The notes: generated by a model not told the origin, from the letters alone. DNA of 64,000 nucleotides from Dehalococcoidia bacterium (GCA_009841045.1 VXMO01000029.1:12766-76765); one strand, 5' to 3'; shown: positions 33,071-42,390, numbered from the stretch's first letter. Made by a program: numbers and translations.

Positions 33071-34210
33071 CTACCACTGCACGAACATGGGCATGACGAC
33101 GTGGACGTAGTCCGTGCCGTCGTCCGTAGTCGCGGGGCGGATGGTGCCCGGGCTGGAGGGACCGGAGACTTCCAGCGTTGCCGTGGAGTTCAGGACGCCG
33201 AGAACATCTTCCAGATAGCGGTGGTTGAAGGCGATGTGCGCCTCTTCTCCGCCGATGTTGGCGTCAATCACGCCCTCGTGATCGCCGATCTGGTCTGAGC
33301 GTGCCTCAAGCCGCATCGTCCCCGCCATCTCATTCTCGCCGGGGGTCATGTACAGGCGGACGATGCCGTTGCCCTCACGGGCGAAGACGGCAGCGGTCTT
33401 GGTGGCGCGCAGGAAGTCCGCGACTTCCACCGATGTTTGCGTGTTGGACGACTCCGGAATGAGCTGTCGATAGTTGGGGAAGTTGCCCTGGATGAGCTGG
33501 GAACCGAGGACGATGTTGCTCAGGTGGAATTGCACCTGCGTTTTGGCCTGGTTCACGGTGACGCGGACAGGCATCTCCTGCTCCGTCAGCATGCGATTGA
33601 GTTCGCGCAGTGAACGCGCGGGGATGATGAGATCGACGCCTTCACTCACCTCTTGCGGCAGCCTGGTGGTTTGGACGGCAAGACGGAAACCGTCCGCCGC
33701 GGCCATGGTGATGCTGTCGCCCTCGATGGACGTGTGGACACCGGTCAGCACGGGGCGGGAATCCTCCGTGGCGGCGGCGATGATGACGCGGTCAATGCCC
33801 GCGCGCAGGACATCTGGCGGCACCTCCGCATTGATGCCATCGTCGGCGACGGGTGTGGGCGGGAAGTCATCCGCATCAAGCCCGCTCATGTGGGTGTTGA
33901 ATCGACCGGAGATGATGTTCAACTGCCGTGTGCCCGTATCAAGCTCCAGGTCGACGCGGTCGCGCTGGAGCGAGGACACGTAGTCAGAGAAGAGGCGGGC
34001 GGGGATGGCGACCGATCCCTGTGTCTCCACGCTGGCGCTGATCCAGCATGAGATTGAGAGCTCAAGGTTGGTGGCCGTGAGCCGTAAGCGGGACTCATCC
34101 GTTTGGAGCATGACGTGGGTGGTGATGGGCATTGTTGTGCGTGTTGCCACCGCCGGCATGACCGTTGCGAGTCCGCGTTGAAGATTCTCCTGGAGAACCG
34201 AGAATTTCAT
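33071..34210 (-). CDS. dnaN: DNA polymerase III beta subunit (sliding clamp)
   Basis: A 379-residue beta clamp, three repeated domains, dimerising into the ring that tethers DNA polymerase III. MKFSVLQENLQRGLATVMPAV opens the first domain. SGLDADDFPPTP, LIIPARSLRELNRML and the C-terminal YVHVVMPMFVQW are typical. The ATG at 34210 is preceded by CAGGAG; upstream in-frame starts would add ~80 unrelated residues. It is not next to dnaA, which lies 24 kb away. A DnaA-box-like TCATCCACA sits at 34362-34370 upstream. Confidence 0.94.
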   Translation of the reverse strand: MKFSVLQENLQRGLATVMPAVATRTTMPITTHVMLQTDESRLRLTATNLELSISCWISASVETQGSVAIPARLFSDYVSSLQRDRVDLELDTGTRQLNIISGRFNTHMSGLDADDFPPTPVADDGINAEVPPDVLRAGIDRVIIAAATEDSRPVLTGVHTSIEGDSITMAAADGFRLAVQTTRLPQEVSEGVDLIIPARSLRELNRMLTEQEMPVRVTVNQAKTQVQFHLSNIVLGSQLIQGNFPNYRQLIPESSNTQTSVEVADFLRATKTAAVFAREGNGIVRLYMTPGENEMAGTMRLEARSDQIGDHEGVIDANIGGEEAHIAFNHRYLEDVLGVLNSTATLEVSGPSSPGTIRPATTDDGTDYVHVVMPMFVQW

Positions 34211-34470
34211 TTGTTGTGTCTCCTGAACGGGGCCAACGGCCCCCCGTACCCCCGATATGGTGCGAGTATCCCGCTTTGAGCGGACTTGGGTCAAGTCACG
34301 GCACAGTCTATCTAGTGCATAAACGCATGGAATCCTCGCATGTTGTGTGGCGTTGGCGAGGTCATCCACAACACATGGAGCATACGGGCCGAGAATGGCG
34401 CGAATGGGGTGCGGACAAGGTATGATGCAACGGAAATACAGGCGGAACGACCGCATACAGGGGGATGGGA

Positions 34471-35367
34471 ATGAAACTGGTGATGTACAACGATTTCCGG
34501 CCAGGCCTGCTGGTGGACGGCAATGTTATTGGGCTGGGCAGCCTGGTGGATGAGTATATGGGTTCACACGTCGAGGACGTGATGATCAACCTCATTGAAG
34601 ACTTCGCTTCCGTGCGTGACGACCTGGAGGACATCGCGGATTCCGGCGGCGGAGTGCCGGTATCGACAGTGCAACTGCGCGCGCCACTGCCCCGACCACG
34701 CAAGCTCATCTGCTGCTTCGGCAATTACAAGGAGGGCCAGGATCGGGAGGCCTTCCCCATCGACATGTTCCTGAAGTCGCCTGAGGCAATCATCGGCCCG
34801 GGCGATACGGTCGTCCTGCCGAACACGCCGTTCACCATCTGCCACCATGAGGCGGAGCTGGCGCTGGTTATCGGCAAGCGCAGCAAGCACGTGTCCCAAG
34901 AGGATGCGATGGACTCCATCTTTGGCTACACGGCGTTCATGGATGTCTCGCCGCGGGCCGGCATCGGCCGCGGGCCGACGATGATTCAGAAGTCCTATGA
35001 CACCTGCGCGCCGATGGGCCCGTGCATCGTCACGGCGGACGAGATCGAGAATCCGCACGAACTCGACATCAAGTATTGGGTGGACGGCCAGGCACGCCAT
35101 GACTACAACACGAGCGACCTGGAGCACACGGTCCCTGAGCTGATCGAGTGGGCGACAAAGGTGATGACCCTGCTGCCCGGCGACGTTATCGCCCTCGGCA
35201 CGAACCATCAGGGCATCGGCCCGCTGCAGGACGGCGAGACCGGCACGATTGAGATTCAGGGCATCGGCGCGTTCAGCGTCAAGGTTATGGATCCGGAGAA
35301 GCGCTCGTGGCCGAAGGAGATCGACCAGGAGATGGCGGGACGCGTACGAGAGGCGCGCCCCGGCTAA
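34471..35367 (+). CDS. Fumarylacetoacetate hydrolase family protein
   Basis: A 298-residue FAH-family enzyme (C-C bond hydrolase, hydratase or decarboxylase on 2-oxo acids). Metal-binding acidic residues are in FTICHHEAELALVIGKRSKHV (~126-146), with the third in SYDTCAPMGPCIVTADEI further on. LPGDVIALGTNHQGIGPL near the C-terminus is the usual family ending. GGGGG lies 7 nt before the ATG at 34471. First of three rightward catabolic-type genes. Substrate unknown; a role in aromatic or organic-acid breakdown is inference. Confidence 0.85.
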   Translation: MKLVMYNDFRPGLLVDGNVIGLGSLVDEYMGSHVEDVMINLIEDFASVRDDLEDIADSGGGVPVSTVQLRAPLPRPRKLICCFGNYKEGQDREAFPIDMFLKSPEAIIGPGDTVVLPNTPFTICHHEAELALVIGKRSKHVSQEDAMDSIFGYTAFMDVSPRAGIGRGPTMIQKSYDTCAPMGPCIVTADEIENPHELDIKYWVDGQARHDYNTSDLEHTVPELIEWATKVMTLLPGDVIALGTNHQGIGPLQDGETGTIEIQGIGAFSVKVMDPEKRSWPKEIDQEMAGRVREARPG

Positions 35368-35382
35368 AGCAGTATTCAGGCG

Positions 35383-35409
35383 GGGTGTGCTCACGTTGTG
35401 GGCACACCC
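35383..35409. terminator. Hairpin between FAH and Ldh-type genes
   Basis: GGGTGTGC (35383-35390) pairs with GCACACCC (35402-35409) over an 11-nt loop. There is no T-tract, so it may be a weak terminator or an mRNA-stability hairpin. Confidence 0.45.
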
Positions 35410-35433
35410 GGCTACTGATGTTGCCCTGTCGCC

Positions 35434-36525
35434 ATGAGCTCTACTGAGGCTCTTGCCCAGACAATCCGCGCACCGGAAGCGACGCTGCGCGGGTTCGCCG
35501 TGGCGGCGTTTGTTGCATTAGGCGTACCTGCTGATGACGCCGCGAACGCCGCCAATACGCTCATCGAGGCGGACATGCGCGGCGTCGATTCGCACGGGAT
35601 GGCGCGGCTGGATCGCTTCTACGTCACGCCGCTTGAGTCCGGGCTTGTGAATGCGCGGCCTGAGTGGATCGTGCGCGCGGAATCACCGTCAACGGCCACC
35701 ATCGACGCAGACGGCGGGCTGGGGCTGAGTGTGGGTGTCCGCGCGATGAACCTTGCCATCGAGAAAGCGCGTGAGGTTGGCTCCGGATGGGTGACGGTGG
35801 CGAACAGTCGCCACTTTGGTGCCGCTGGCGTGTACGCCACGCAGGCGCTTGCCCACGACATGATCGGCATCAGCATGACGAACACGGGGCCGATCGTCCT
35901 TCCGGCCGGTGGGGCAGAGCCGCGGCTTGGATCGAACCCGATTGCCGTCGCAGCGCCCACGGCGGACGGGACGCCATTCATCTTTGATGCGGCGACATCC
36001 GTTGTTTCGGCGGGCAAATTCGACACCTATCATCGTCAGGGCAAACTCGCCCCCGAGGGATGGGGGCTGACGGACGACCTGCAGCCGATACGCAATCCGG
36101 CTCGCGGGCCGGGCGGGCGGCGCATCCTGCCGCTGGGCAGCGACCTGGAGCACTCGTCGTACAAGGGCTACGGGCTGGCGATGATTGTGGACATTCTCTG
36201 CGGCGTGCTGTCCGGTATGGGGCCGGGGCTGGCAATAGCGGGCTCCGGCGTCGCGGGGGGATACCAGTCCGCGCACTTTTTCGGCGCGATGCGGATTGAC
36301 GCGTTCACGGACGCTGACGGGTTCAAGCAGTCCATGTCGGACTATATGGCGGCGCTTCGGGCAACACCGCCGCTTCCGGACGTAGAGAGCGTGCTTGTGC
36401 CCGGGGACATTGAGGCCGAGACCATTGAGGATCGCAAGCGGAATGGCATACCGTTGTACATGGACTCCGTGGAGAGTCTGAGGAGCGTGGCGCAGAGGCT
36501 GAATCTGCGCCTGGATCTGGGGTAA
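35434..36525 (+). CDS. Ldh2/MDH2-type malate/lactate/ureidoglycolate dehydrogenase family oxidoreductase
   Basis: A 363-residue member of the Ldh_2 (malate/L-lactate/sulfolactate/ureidoglycolate dehydrogenase) family, NAD(P)-dependent without a Rossmann fold. VDSHGMARLDRFYVTPLESG (~50-70), NSRHFGAAGVYATQALAHDM (~125-145), GSNPIAVAAP (~169-178) and SYKGYGLAMIVDILCGVLSG (~244-265) are family signatures with the catalytic His. Substrate not assignable. It lies 66 nt after the FAH gene and 46 nt before an alpha/beta hydrolase. Confidence 0.88.
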   Translation: MSSTEALAQTIRAPEATLRGFAVAAFVALGVPADDAANAANTLIEADMRGVDSHGMARLDRFYVTPLESGLVNARPEWIVRAESPSTATIDADGGLGLSVGVRAMNLAIEKAREVGSGWVTVANSRHFGAAGVYATQALAHDMIGISMTNTGPIVLPAGGAEPRLGSNPIAVAAPTADGTPFIFDAATSVVSAGKFDTYHRQGKLAPEGWGLTDDLQPIRNPARGPGGRRILPLGSDLEHSSYKGYGLAMIVDILCGVLSGMGPGLAIAGSGVAGGYQSAHFFGAMRIDAFTDADGFKQSMSDYMAALRATPPLPDVESVLVPGDIEAETIEDRKRNGIPLYMDSVESLRSVAQRLNLRLDLG

Positions 36526-36571
36526 GGCGCGGGTTCCGTATAGGAACGCCGGCGCATAAAGGGGGATTGAG

Positions 36572-37393
36572 ATGCCGCACGTGAAGGCCAATGGGGTGGA
36601 GTTGTTCTACGAGCTGTTCGGAGACTCGTCCAAGCCAACGTTTGTGATGACGCACGGTTTGGGCGGCCACGGTCGGGGCTACGAGAATCAGATAGAAGCG
36701 CTTTCTGCCGAATTCCAGCTCATGCTGTGGGACATGCGCGGATTCGGCCAGTCAGAGCGCGTGCCGGTGACCGAAGGGGCGTATTCTCGCTGGACAATGG
36801 CGAAGGACCTTTCAGAGTTGCTGAAGGCGATTGGGATAGGCGCGGCGCACATTCACGGGCATTCGCTGGGCGGCCTCGTTTCACAGCAGTTCGCGATCGA
36901 CTACCCGGAGCAGACGCTCTCGCTCGTCATCCAGGACACGTCGGCTGAGATCAAGCAGGAGTACCTGTCCGGGTGGGACGGGATGCTCAAGACCGTGCGG
37001 GAACAGGGTATTGGCGCGCTTCCATTCGATCCCCAGCGCAGTTGGGGCGACCCGTACATCGAATCCAACCTCGAAGACATCAGGGCGTTCACCACGGCGA
37101 CGGCAGAGCGCAACGCGCCTGAGGTGTACGCCGAGGGCGTGCGCATCTCAGGGCCTGAACTTGGGGCGCACCCGGTCGCGCCGGACCTCCCGGGCATTGC
37201 CTGCCCCGTACTGGTTATCTGCGGCGACCAGGACCGCTTGACGCCTCCGGGCGGCTCGGTCCGCATTCATCGAGCGATTCCGCAGTCGAAGCTCGTGATT
37301 CTCCCGGGCTCGGGACACTTCCCGAACGTCGAGACGCCGGATGCGTTCAACGAGGCGTTGCTGGAGTTTTTGCGGGAGGCAACTTCGAAATAG
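36572..37393 (+). CDS. Alpha/beta hydrolase
   Basis: A 273-residue alpha/beta hydrolase of the epoxide hydrolase/3-oxoadipate enol-lactonase type. THGLGGHGRGY near residue 28 is the oxyanion HG motif, HGHSLGGLVSQQ (~95-106) the nucleophile elbow with Ser, ICGDQDRLTPP (~215) the acid region and GSGHFPNVE (~248) the catalytic His. Closes the FAH/Ldh2/hydrolase trio. The exact ester or lactone substrate is unknown. Confidence 0.87.
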   Translation: MPHVKANGVELFYELFGDSSKPTFVMTHGLGGHGRGYENQIEALSAEFQLMLWDMRGFGQSERVPVTEGAYSRWTMAKDLSELLKAIGIGAAHIHGHSLGGLVSQQFAIDYPEQTLSLVIQDTSAEIKQEYLSGWDGMLKTVREQGIGALPFDPQRSWGDPYIESNLEDIRAFTTATAERNAPEVYAEGVRISGPELGAHPVAPDLPGIACPVLVICGDQDRLTPPGGSVRIHRAIPQSKLVILPGSGHFPNVETPDAFNEALLEFLREATSK

Positions 37394-37538
37394 AGGCCCA
37401 TCGGCCATGACTGCGCTTTCGCTCTATGCAGTCCAATTGGTCGATACCTAGTTCGAATACTCCTCGCCGGCTGCATGGGTAAAGCCTAGCTCTTTCTAGG
37501 AAGAACAATGCCATACCCTTACCGGGAGGGCGCAATCC

Positions 37539-37576
37539 AGTTGTTGATTTATGATACTTGCTTTCAACAACTTTTT
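37539..37576 (+). terminator. Rho-independent terminator
   Basis: AGTTGTTGA (37539-37547) pairs with TCAACAACT (37564-37572), 9 bp with a 16-nt loop, followed by a run of T. It is AT-rich but well placed downstream of the alpha/beta hydrolase gene. Confidence 0.5.
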
Positions 37577-37636
37577 CGGTCTCCCGAAATGAGTTCTTGA
37601 TACTTACTGTCATTTAAGGGGACGGCCACACGGGAT

Positions 37637-37667
37637 TTGAGTAAAGCGGGCTCGTACAGGGTATACT
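37637..37667 (+). promoter_or_regulatory. Promoter of RRM gene
   Basis: TTGAGT (37637-37642) and TATACT (37662-37667) separated by 19 nt, somewhat long, upstream of the RRM gene. The leader of about 90 nt could be temperature-responsive as in cold-inducible RNA-binding protein genes, but that is only inference. Confidence 0.4.
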
Positions 37668-37765
37668 TAACAGGTTCCGACAACAGATTGCCGGCCGTCC
37701 CCGCGCGGAATGGCATTTGCTGGGGTTTGGGATTAGGAGCAGTTAGAGACGGGGAGACCGGACGT

Positions 37766-38056
37766 ATGAGGATTTATGTCGGAAACCTGAGCTTTCAGGC
37801 AACAGACGCAGATTTGCAGGAGCTTTTCCAGCAGCACGGTGAGGTTTCGTCAGCGCAAGTCATCATTGACCGCTACTCAATGCGCTCGCGTGGGTTCGGG
37901 TTCGTGGAAATGCCGAACGGTTCGGAGGCAGAGGCCGCCATCGCGGCGCTCAATGGCAACGAGCACCAGGGCAGACAGCTGACGGTGAACGAGGCTCGCG
38001 ATCGCCGCGAAGGCGGCGGTGGCGGTGGTGGTGGCGGCGGACGCCCGCGCTACTAG
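37766..38056 (+). CDS. RRM RNA-binding protein with Gly-rich tail
   Basis: A 96-residue single-RRM protein. IYVGNLSF (residues 3-10) is RNP2 and RGFGFVEM (~46-53) is RNP1, with the aromatic RNA-contacting positions present. Residues ~83-92 are a run of glycine, ending RPRY, as in cyanobacterial and plant glycine-rich RNA-binding proteins. It is probably a cold- or stress-induced RNA chaperone. The ATG at 37766 is chosen because the RRM begins there. Confidence 0.9.
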   Translation: MRIYVGNLSFQATDADLQELFQQHGEVSSAQVIIDRYSMRSRGFGFVEMPNGSEAEAAIAALNGNEHQGRQLTVNEARDRREGGGGGGGGGGRPRY

Positions 38057-38087
38057 CGCGCCTTTGGCAACCGTACCCCTGAATTAA

Positions 38088-38115
38088 CTCTCTCCTGGCG
38101 GAGAGGGAGCTTTTT
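38088..38115 (+). terminator. Rho-independent terminator of RRM gene
   Basis: CTCTCTCC (38088-38095) pairs with GGAGAGGG (38100-38107) around a TGGC tetraloop, with one G-T wobble, and is followed by CTTTTTG. Standard intrinsic terminator. Confidence 0.75.
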
Positions 38116-38177
38116 GTGGTTGTTTGCGCTACCCTTTTGCCGATCGCAATGGGTGCCGTCGATTCGAGCGTTCGTTT

Positions 38178-38765
38178 CTAGCGGATTCTTCCGCGGGGGT
38201 AGCGGTTGCGGCCGTCTGTGCCGTCGATAGAGTAGTCCTTCAGGTCGACGATGCGGGCTTCGGGTTCCTTGCCCTGTTCAATGTCCAGGATGACGACGTG
38301 GCCGAGACGGGACTCCTGGTTGTGGGGATACGTGGCGCTGCCGCCGTTGATGATCAACATCCCGTCTTCTTTGCGGACGAACTCGAAGTGACTGTCACCG
38401 CAGACGACGATGTCCGGCAGCTTGCCATCGGGCGTCAATCCGAGGTAGGTCTTGACGAGGTCAGTGGCGGTGCGCGATCCCCAGCCGTCGATGATATGAA
38501 CCAAACCGAGGCTAAAGCCCTCGAACTTGAAGAACCACTTGGGGCGAATGCGCTCATCGACCTCGCTGAGGCCGTAATCGTGGTTGCCCTCTGCAGCGTA
38601 CGTCGGCGCGATGCGCTCCAGCCAGTCAATAACGCCGGTCGTGATGAGGTCACCGCCGTGGAGAATAATATCCACGTCCTTGAAGACGATTTCAACCTCC
38701 GGCCAGAGCTCCGGGATTGAACTCGGGATGTGGGTGTCGGAAATGATACCTATGCGTGTTGCCAT
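38178..38765 (-). CDS. YfcE/MJ0936-family metallophosphoesterase
   Basis: A 195-residue calcineurin-like phosphodiesterase. IISDTHIPSSIPE (DxH motif) is at residues ~7-19, ILHGGDLIT (GDxx) near 34, GNHDYGL (GNHD) near 57, and VVCGDSHFEF then GSATYPHN supply the C-terminal histidines. Members hydrolyse small phosphodiesters. Lies 11 nt after the phosphosugar isomerase gene, probably co-transcribed. Confidence 0.88.
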   Translation of the reverse strand: MATRIGIISDTHIPSSIPELWPEVEIVFKDVDIILHGGDLITTGVIDWLERIAPTYAAEGNHDYGLSEVDERIRPKWFFKFEGFSLGLVHIIDGWGSRTATDLVKTYLGLTPDGKLPDIVVCGDSHFEFVRKEDGMLIINGGSATYPHNQESRLGHVVILDIEQGKEPEARIVDLKDYSIDGTDGRNRYPRGRIR

Positions 38766-38776
38766 AAGAGTTGGGG

Positions 38777-39907
38777 CTATTGTCCGGGAGTATCGTGTCG
38801 TGCCGAACGGCGAATCTGCGCCTTGATGCTGTCCAGCGCCAGCGTGGGCGTGGGGTCGACGCCGTTCACCAGCGCCAGGTAGTAGCTGACGTAATCGCCC
38901 AGCAGCACTGCTTCCAACAGGCGGGACAGGGGCGTGGCTCCGGTCAGCGTGGGCCAGTGGGTTGGAACGCCAAGCTGTGTGAGGATGTCACGCGAAATCG
39001 CATAGCGATCATGGATGCCGTTCGGGTGAGCGGATGGGGGGCCGAGCAGGACGACGGCGAGGTTGTCACTGAGATCGGGCTGCTCAAAGCCGACGATGGC
39101 ATTGTGGTGCATCTCCGGCAGTTCTTCTGTCCACGCCGGCGTCTTTGCATTCTCGTTGAACTGGGTCTTCCAGCGGCGCGCGGCGGATTCAAGGCCACGC
39201 GCGCTGACGATAACGGGGATGCGCCCGGTAAGCGCGCGCGCCAACTCCTTGGCGGGATTTACTCGCCCGGCTTCGGTTTGATTGCAGCCAGTATCGAAGT
39301 CTGCCTGCCGTGTTTCAAGTTCAGCAACGGCATCGTTCAGGGCACTCTCTGTGTTCGGAGGCGCGATCCCAAGTTCAACGAGAATCCTTAGAATCGCCCC
39401 GAGCGCATAGGGGAGATAGGTGCGTGGCGGACCACCGTTCTCCGGCATCATCGCAATCGGGATGCCGCTGTCACGAGCTGCGTCTCCAAGCGGGCCGCCA
39501 CCAGTCATCACGATGAGATGCGCGCCGCGTTCACGCGAGGCCTCCACGCCGGACAGCGCCTCCTCGGTGCGCCCGGAGTGGCTCATGACAATCACAAGGC
39601 TCTCAGGTCCGGCGGCGGGGTGAGCGCCGTAGTCCCGAAAGACGTCAATTCGCGGCCCGGCTTCGCTCGGCTCGCAAAGGGCATCCAGAGCCTCGGCCAC
39701 GATGTCTCCCGCGATGGCGGAGCCGCCCATGCCCTGTACGACGACGTGGCGAACGCTACAGAAGTCATCGGGCAGGTTGAGTGAGACAGCGCCGTTCCAC
39801 CCTTGCATAATGCGTTGGGGAAATGCCGCTATATGCCCGCCCATCCCGGAGGGGTCGCCCCTGCCGTCAGCAGATAAGTCGTCCAAATCGATTGAGGCTA
39901 CCTGCAT
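38777..39907 (-). CDS. Bifunctional phosphoglucose/phosphomannose isomerase
   Basis: A 376-residue SIS-domain isomerase resembling the archaeal/Chloroflexota bifunctional PGI/PMI. The N-terminal SIS half has VVVQGMGGSAIAGDIVAEAL (~49-68) and LVIVMSHSGRTEEALS (~100-115). The C-terminal PGI_C half has MHHNAIVGFEQPD near residue 270. It interconverts glucose-6-P or mannose-6-P with fructose-6-P. It begins 131 nt after gpsA, same direction. The dual specificity is inferred from family resemblance. Confidence 0.82.
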   Translation of the reverse strand: MQVASIDLDDLSADGRGDPSGMGGHIAAFPQRIMQGWNGAVSLNLPDDFCSVRHVVVQGMGGSAIAGDIVAEALDALCEPSEAGPRIDVFRDYGAHPAAGPESLVIVMSHSGRTEEALSGVEASRERGAHLIVMTGGGPLGDAARDSGIPIAMMPENGGPPRTYLPYALGAILRILVELGIAPPNTESALNDAVAELETRQADFDTGCNQTEAGRVNPAKELARALTGRIPVIVSARGLESAARRWKTQFNENAKTPAWTEELPEMHHNAIVGFEQPDLSDNLAVVLLGPPSAHPNGIHDRYAISRDILTQLGVPTHWPTLTGATPLSRLLEAVLLGDYVSYYLALVNGVDPTPTLALDSIKAQIRRSARHDTPGQ

Positions 39908-40038
39908 GAATGTCGGTTCGTCGTTCTTTTCACGTTTTGTGTTCGTTTGCCGGAGCGGAGGCTGTGTAAGACATCCCGGCGATGTGTGACTGCCTCTAAT
40001 ACTACAGGATGCCGACGGGCAGCGCGTGTATCTACTCG

Positions 40039-41070
40039 CTACAGCGTTTCGCCGGGGTATTCCGTGCTGACGGGACGTTCCATCAGGGACTGTATCGCCT
40101 CGCGCGGGTTCAGCCCCTCATAGAGGACCCGGTGAGTCTCAAGCGTGATGGGGGTCTCCACGTTGAGGCGCTCCGCCAGGCGGATGGCGGCGGGAGTGGT
40201 GTTGTAACCTTCACAGACCTCGTTCAGGTCCTCAATGATCTGCTCGATGTTTCGTCCGCGCCCCAGCTGTTCACCTACATACCGGTTGCGAGAGAGTCGG
40301 CTGTAGCACGTTGCAACGAGGTCACCAACACCGGCGAGTCCGCTGAAAGTCAGGGGCTGAGCGCCTGCGGCGATGCCGAGCCGCAGAATCTCCGCGATGG
40401 CGCGGGAGATAAAGGCCGCCTTGGCATTGTCACCGAACTCCATACCGTCGATCATGCCTGCTCCGATGGCGACGATGTTCTTGAGAGAGCCGCCAAGCTC
40501 GACGCCCGCGACATCCGTGCTTGTATAGACGCGGAAAACGGATGAGGTGAGCGCTGCCTGCGCGCGCTCCGCCATCTTTTGGTCGGCAGACGCAACAACC
40601 GCGGAGGAGGGGAGTCCGGCGGCGACTTCATGCGACAGGTTGGGGCCGGATATGACGCAGTATTGGCGCAGGGCATCCTGCCCCATCTCTTGCGCAAAGA
40701 TTTCGCCCATACGTGAGCCGTCGGCGCGATCAAGGCCCTTGGTGGCGCTCACGATGGCGGCATCAGGCGAAGGGTTCCCTTCCTTGAGCCATTGCAGGTT
40801 TTGGCGGAAGGTCGGGGACGGCACGCAGACGATGATCACGTCGGCGTCTGAAACAGCCTGGGTCATGTACGGAGTGACGCGCAGATTTTCGGGAAAGGGA
40901 AAGCCGGGGAGGCGGTCAAGGTTCTCGCCGGCGTCATTCATGCGCCGAGCGGTCTCTTCAGTGCGAGACCAGAGGAGCGTGTCCGCGCCTGCGCGCGCGA
41001 GGAGGAGGGCAAGTGTGGTGCCCCAACTCGTCGTGCCGATGACCGCCGCCGGTCGCGCCTGCCCGCTCAC
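40039..41070 (-). CDS. gpsA: Glycerol-3-phosphate dehydrogenase (NAD(P)+)
   Basis: A 343-residue GpsA, making sn-glycerol-3-phosphate from dihydroxyacetone phosphate for phospholipids. It has an N-terminal Rossmann domain; AAVIGTTSWGTTLALLLAR matches the GxGxxG region as G-T-T-S-W-G-T. SATKGLDR, VISGPNLSHEVAAGLPS and GGSLKNIVAIGAGMIDGM (containing the catalytic Lys) follow. AGVGDLVATCYSRLSRNR is near the C-terminal domain. Its usual partner plsY is separated from it here by the fic gene. Confidence 0.93.
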   Translation of the reverse strand: MSGQARPAAVIGTTSWGTTLALLLARAGADTLLWSRTEETARRMNDAGENLDRLPGFPFPENLRVTPYMTQAVSDADVIIVCVPSPTFRQNLQWLKEGNPSPDAAIVSATKGLDRADGSRMGEIFAQEMGQDALRQYCVISGPNLSHEVAAGLPSSAVVASADQKMAERAQAALTSSVFRVYTSTDVAGVELGGSLKNIVAIGAGMIDGMEFGDNAKAAFISRAIAEILRLGIAAGAQPLTFSGLAGVGDLVATCYSRLSRNRYVGEQLGRGRNIEQIIEDLNEVCEGYNTTPAAIRLAERLNVETPITLETHRVLYEGLNPREAIQSLMERPVSTEYPGETL

Positions 41071-41130
41071 ACGAGACCTCCTGCGCTTGGTGTCCTCCTA
41101 ATTGTCCCATATGGGACTAGGGGGCGATCT

Positions 41131-42258
41131 TTACCTTAGGCCAGCCGTGTACTCATCGATAACAGAGAGATTAGCTCGAACAGCACCATTCTCGACGACA
41201 ATCAAGCCGAGCCTTTCCAAAGCGATAAGATCGCGAGCAAGGGTTCTAAGACCAACCCTTCGATAGAATCGCGCGAGCGGATGAGCACCAGAGCGAATAT
41301 CCACCACCGGAACTTGCGCTCGCACAAGGCCGAGGATTAGCTCAAGCTGCCGCCGCCCAGTCGATCGGCCCAGGCCACCATCCCGAGCGATTACTTCTCT
41401 TGCATAATCATGGAACGCGATAAGGCGCGTTTCATCGATTACTTCTCCATGGACCCACTCAAGCTCTTCTTCCAAGCCCTTCAACGCGAATCGCACAAAT
41501 GGCGTTACGTCAGGGTCTGAAACGAATCTGACAGCAGTCAGAGCATCAATGTAGGCTTGGCGATCTTGATAATAGTAATTGGCGAGAGAATAGAACCCAC
41601 GAACGTTGATACCTGCTCTGTATAGCAGAAAGCTTTCAATTCCCCGTGAAAGTCGACCGTTCCCGTCACCGAAAGGGTGAATGCTGACGAGGAGAAAGTG
41701 TGCCACCACTGCCCTGATAATTGGATTCATTTGTGCACCTGTCCCCTGGTTGACCCAGTGGATGAAGCGTGTCATCAGTGCAGGCACCTCGTCCGCAGGA
41801 GGGGCAAGGTAATCACCGGCAGTCACTGTGTGTGTCCTATACCGTCCCGGCACGTTATTAGAGTAGTCAATCCCGCGAGTCAAGATGTCGTGGAACTCCT
41901 GTATTAGGTGTTCCGACAGAACAGCTTGCGGATTGTTACGAAGTATGCTCTCAACACGCAAGAAGAGTTCGTGAGCGTTTCGGACTTCCTGCTCCTCTCG
42001 GCGTCTACTAGGGGGAAGAGGCGGCCCTTCCCCGGACAACACCGCATCCACTTCTTCCTCTGTCAAAGTCACCCCTTCGATTCCCGTAGTGCCGCTAACT
42101 GCTCGCACGATATTCATGCGATGGAGTCTCTCCTGCGTCTCCGGCGTGACAGGCACCTCTCGGATTGTTCGGGCAGTTGCCCGAATAGCCGCCGTCAACT
42201 CGATAACATCGGTGTCGGTTCGGACGGCAAGTTCAAAGTTGATTGGCCATGATGGCAT
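41131..42258 (-). CDS. Fic-domain AMP-transferase-like protein
   Basis: A 375-residue Fic protein. The catalytic motif HPFGDGNGRLSRG is near residues 195-207. An N-terminal inhibitory helix, SGTTGIEGVTLTEEEV (~55-70), marks it as a class II self-inhibited Fic. A C-terminal winged-helix-like region (QLELILGLVRAQVPVVDIR onward) could bind DNA or protein. It would transfer AMP, or another nucleotide moiety, to hydroxyl side chains of a target. The ATG at 42258 has GGAG 8 nt upstream, better than the GTG at 42267. Sampled GC of 45-48%, against about 65% in core genes, suggests recent acquisition. It splits plsY from gpsA. Confidence 0.88.
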   Translation of the reverse strand: MPSWPINFELAVRTDTDVIELTAAIRATARTIREVPVTPETQERLHRMNIVRAVSGTTGIEGVTLTEEEVDAVLSGEGPPLPPSRRREEQEVRNAHELFLRVESILRNNPQAVLSEHLIQEFHDILTRGIDYSNNVPGRYRTHTVTAGDYLAPPADEVPALMTRFIHWVNQGTGAQMNPIIRAVVAHFLLVSIHPFGDGNGRLSRGIESFLLYRAGINVRGFYSLANYYYQDRQAYIDALTAVRFVSDPDVTPFVRFALKGLEEELEWVHGEVIDETRLIAFHDYAREVIARDGGLGRSTGRRQLELILGLVRAQVPVVDIRSGAHPLARFYRRVGLRTLARDLIALERLGLIVVENGAVRANLSVIDEYTAGLR

Positions 42259-42278
42259 GGACGTCACTCCAGTATGTA

Positions 42279-42390
42279 GACATTGTCATGGACACTGTCA
42301 CAATGTGCGATTCCTATAAACGGCTTCGTAGACTGCTTTACAGCCATCATATTGTGGACAACACAGTGGACATTGTCAACATGAATGTCA
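42279..42390. promoter_or_regulatory. Repeated operator-like sites upstream of fic
   Basis: GACATTGTCA occurs at 42279-42288 and 42369-42378, and GACACTGTCA at 42291-42300; a partial AATGTCA lies at 42384-42390. The core GACA-N-TGTC is palindromic. On the minus strand TGTAAA and TTTATA are promoter-like between the outer and inner sites. The arrangement suggests a dimeric repressor, possibly the Fic protein's own winged-helix region. Confidence 0.5.

Larger units (their letters stand above)
37394..37765. other. Intergenic region upstream of RRM gene
   Basis: This 372-nt AT-richer gap contains a terminator (37539-37576) and a promoter-like element (37637-37667), followed by a leader of about 90 nt. 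A T-loop-like GTTCGAAT at 37453 has no supporting tRNA stems. No credible gene seen. Confidence 0.55.

Noticed and set aside
37440-37480. tRNA gene suggested by a GTTCGAAT T-loop-like sequence
   Set aside because: No matching T-stem, acceptor stem or anticodon arm can be built around it on either strand.
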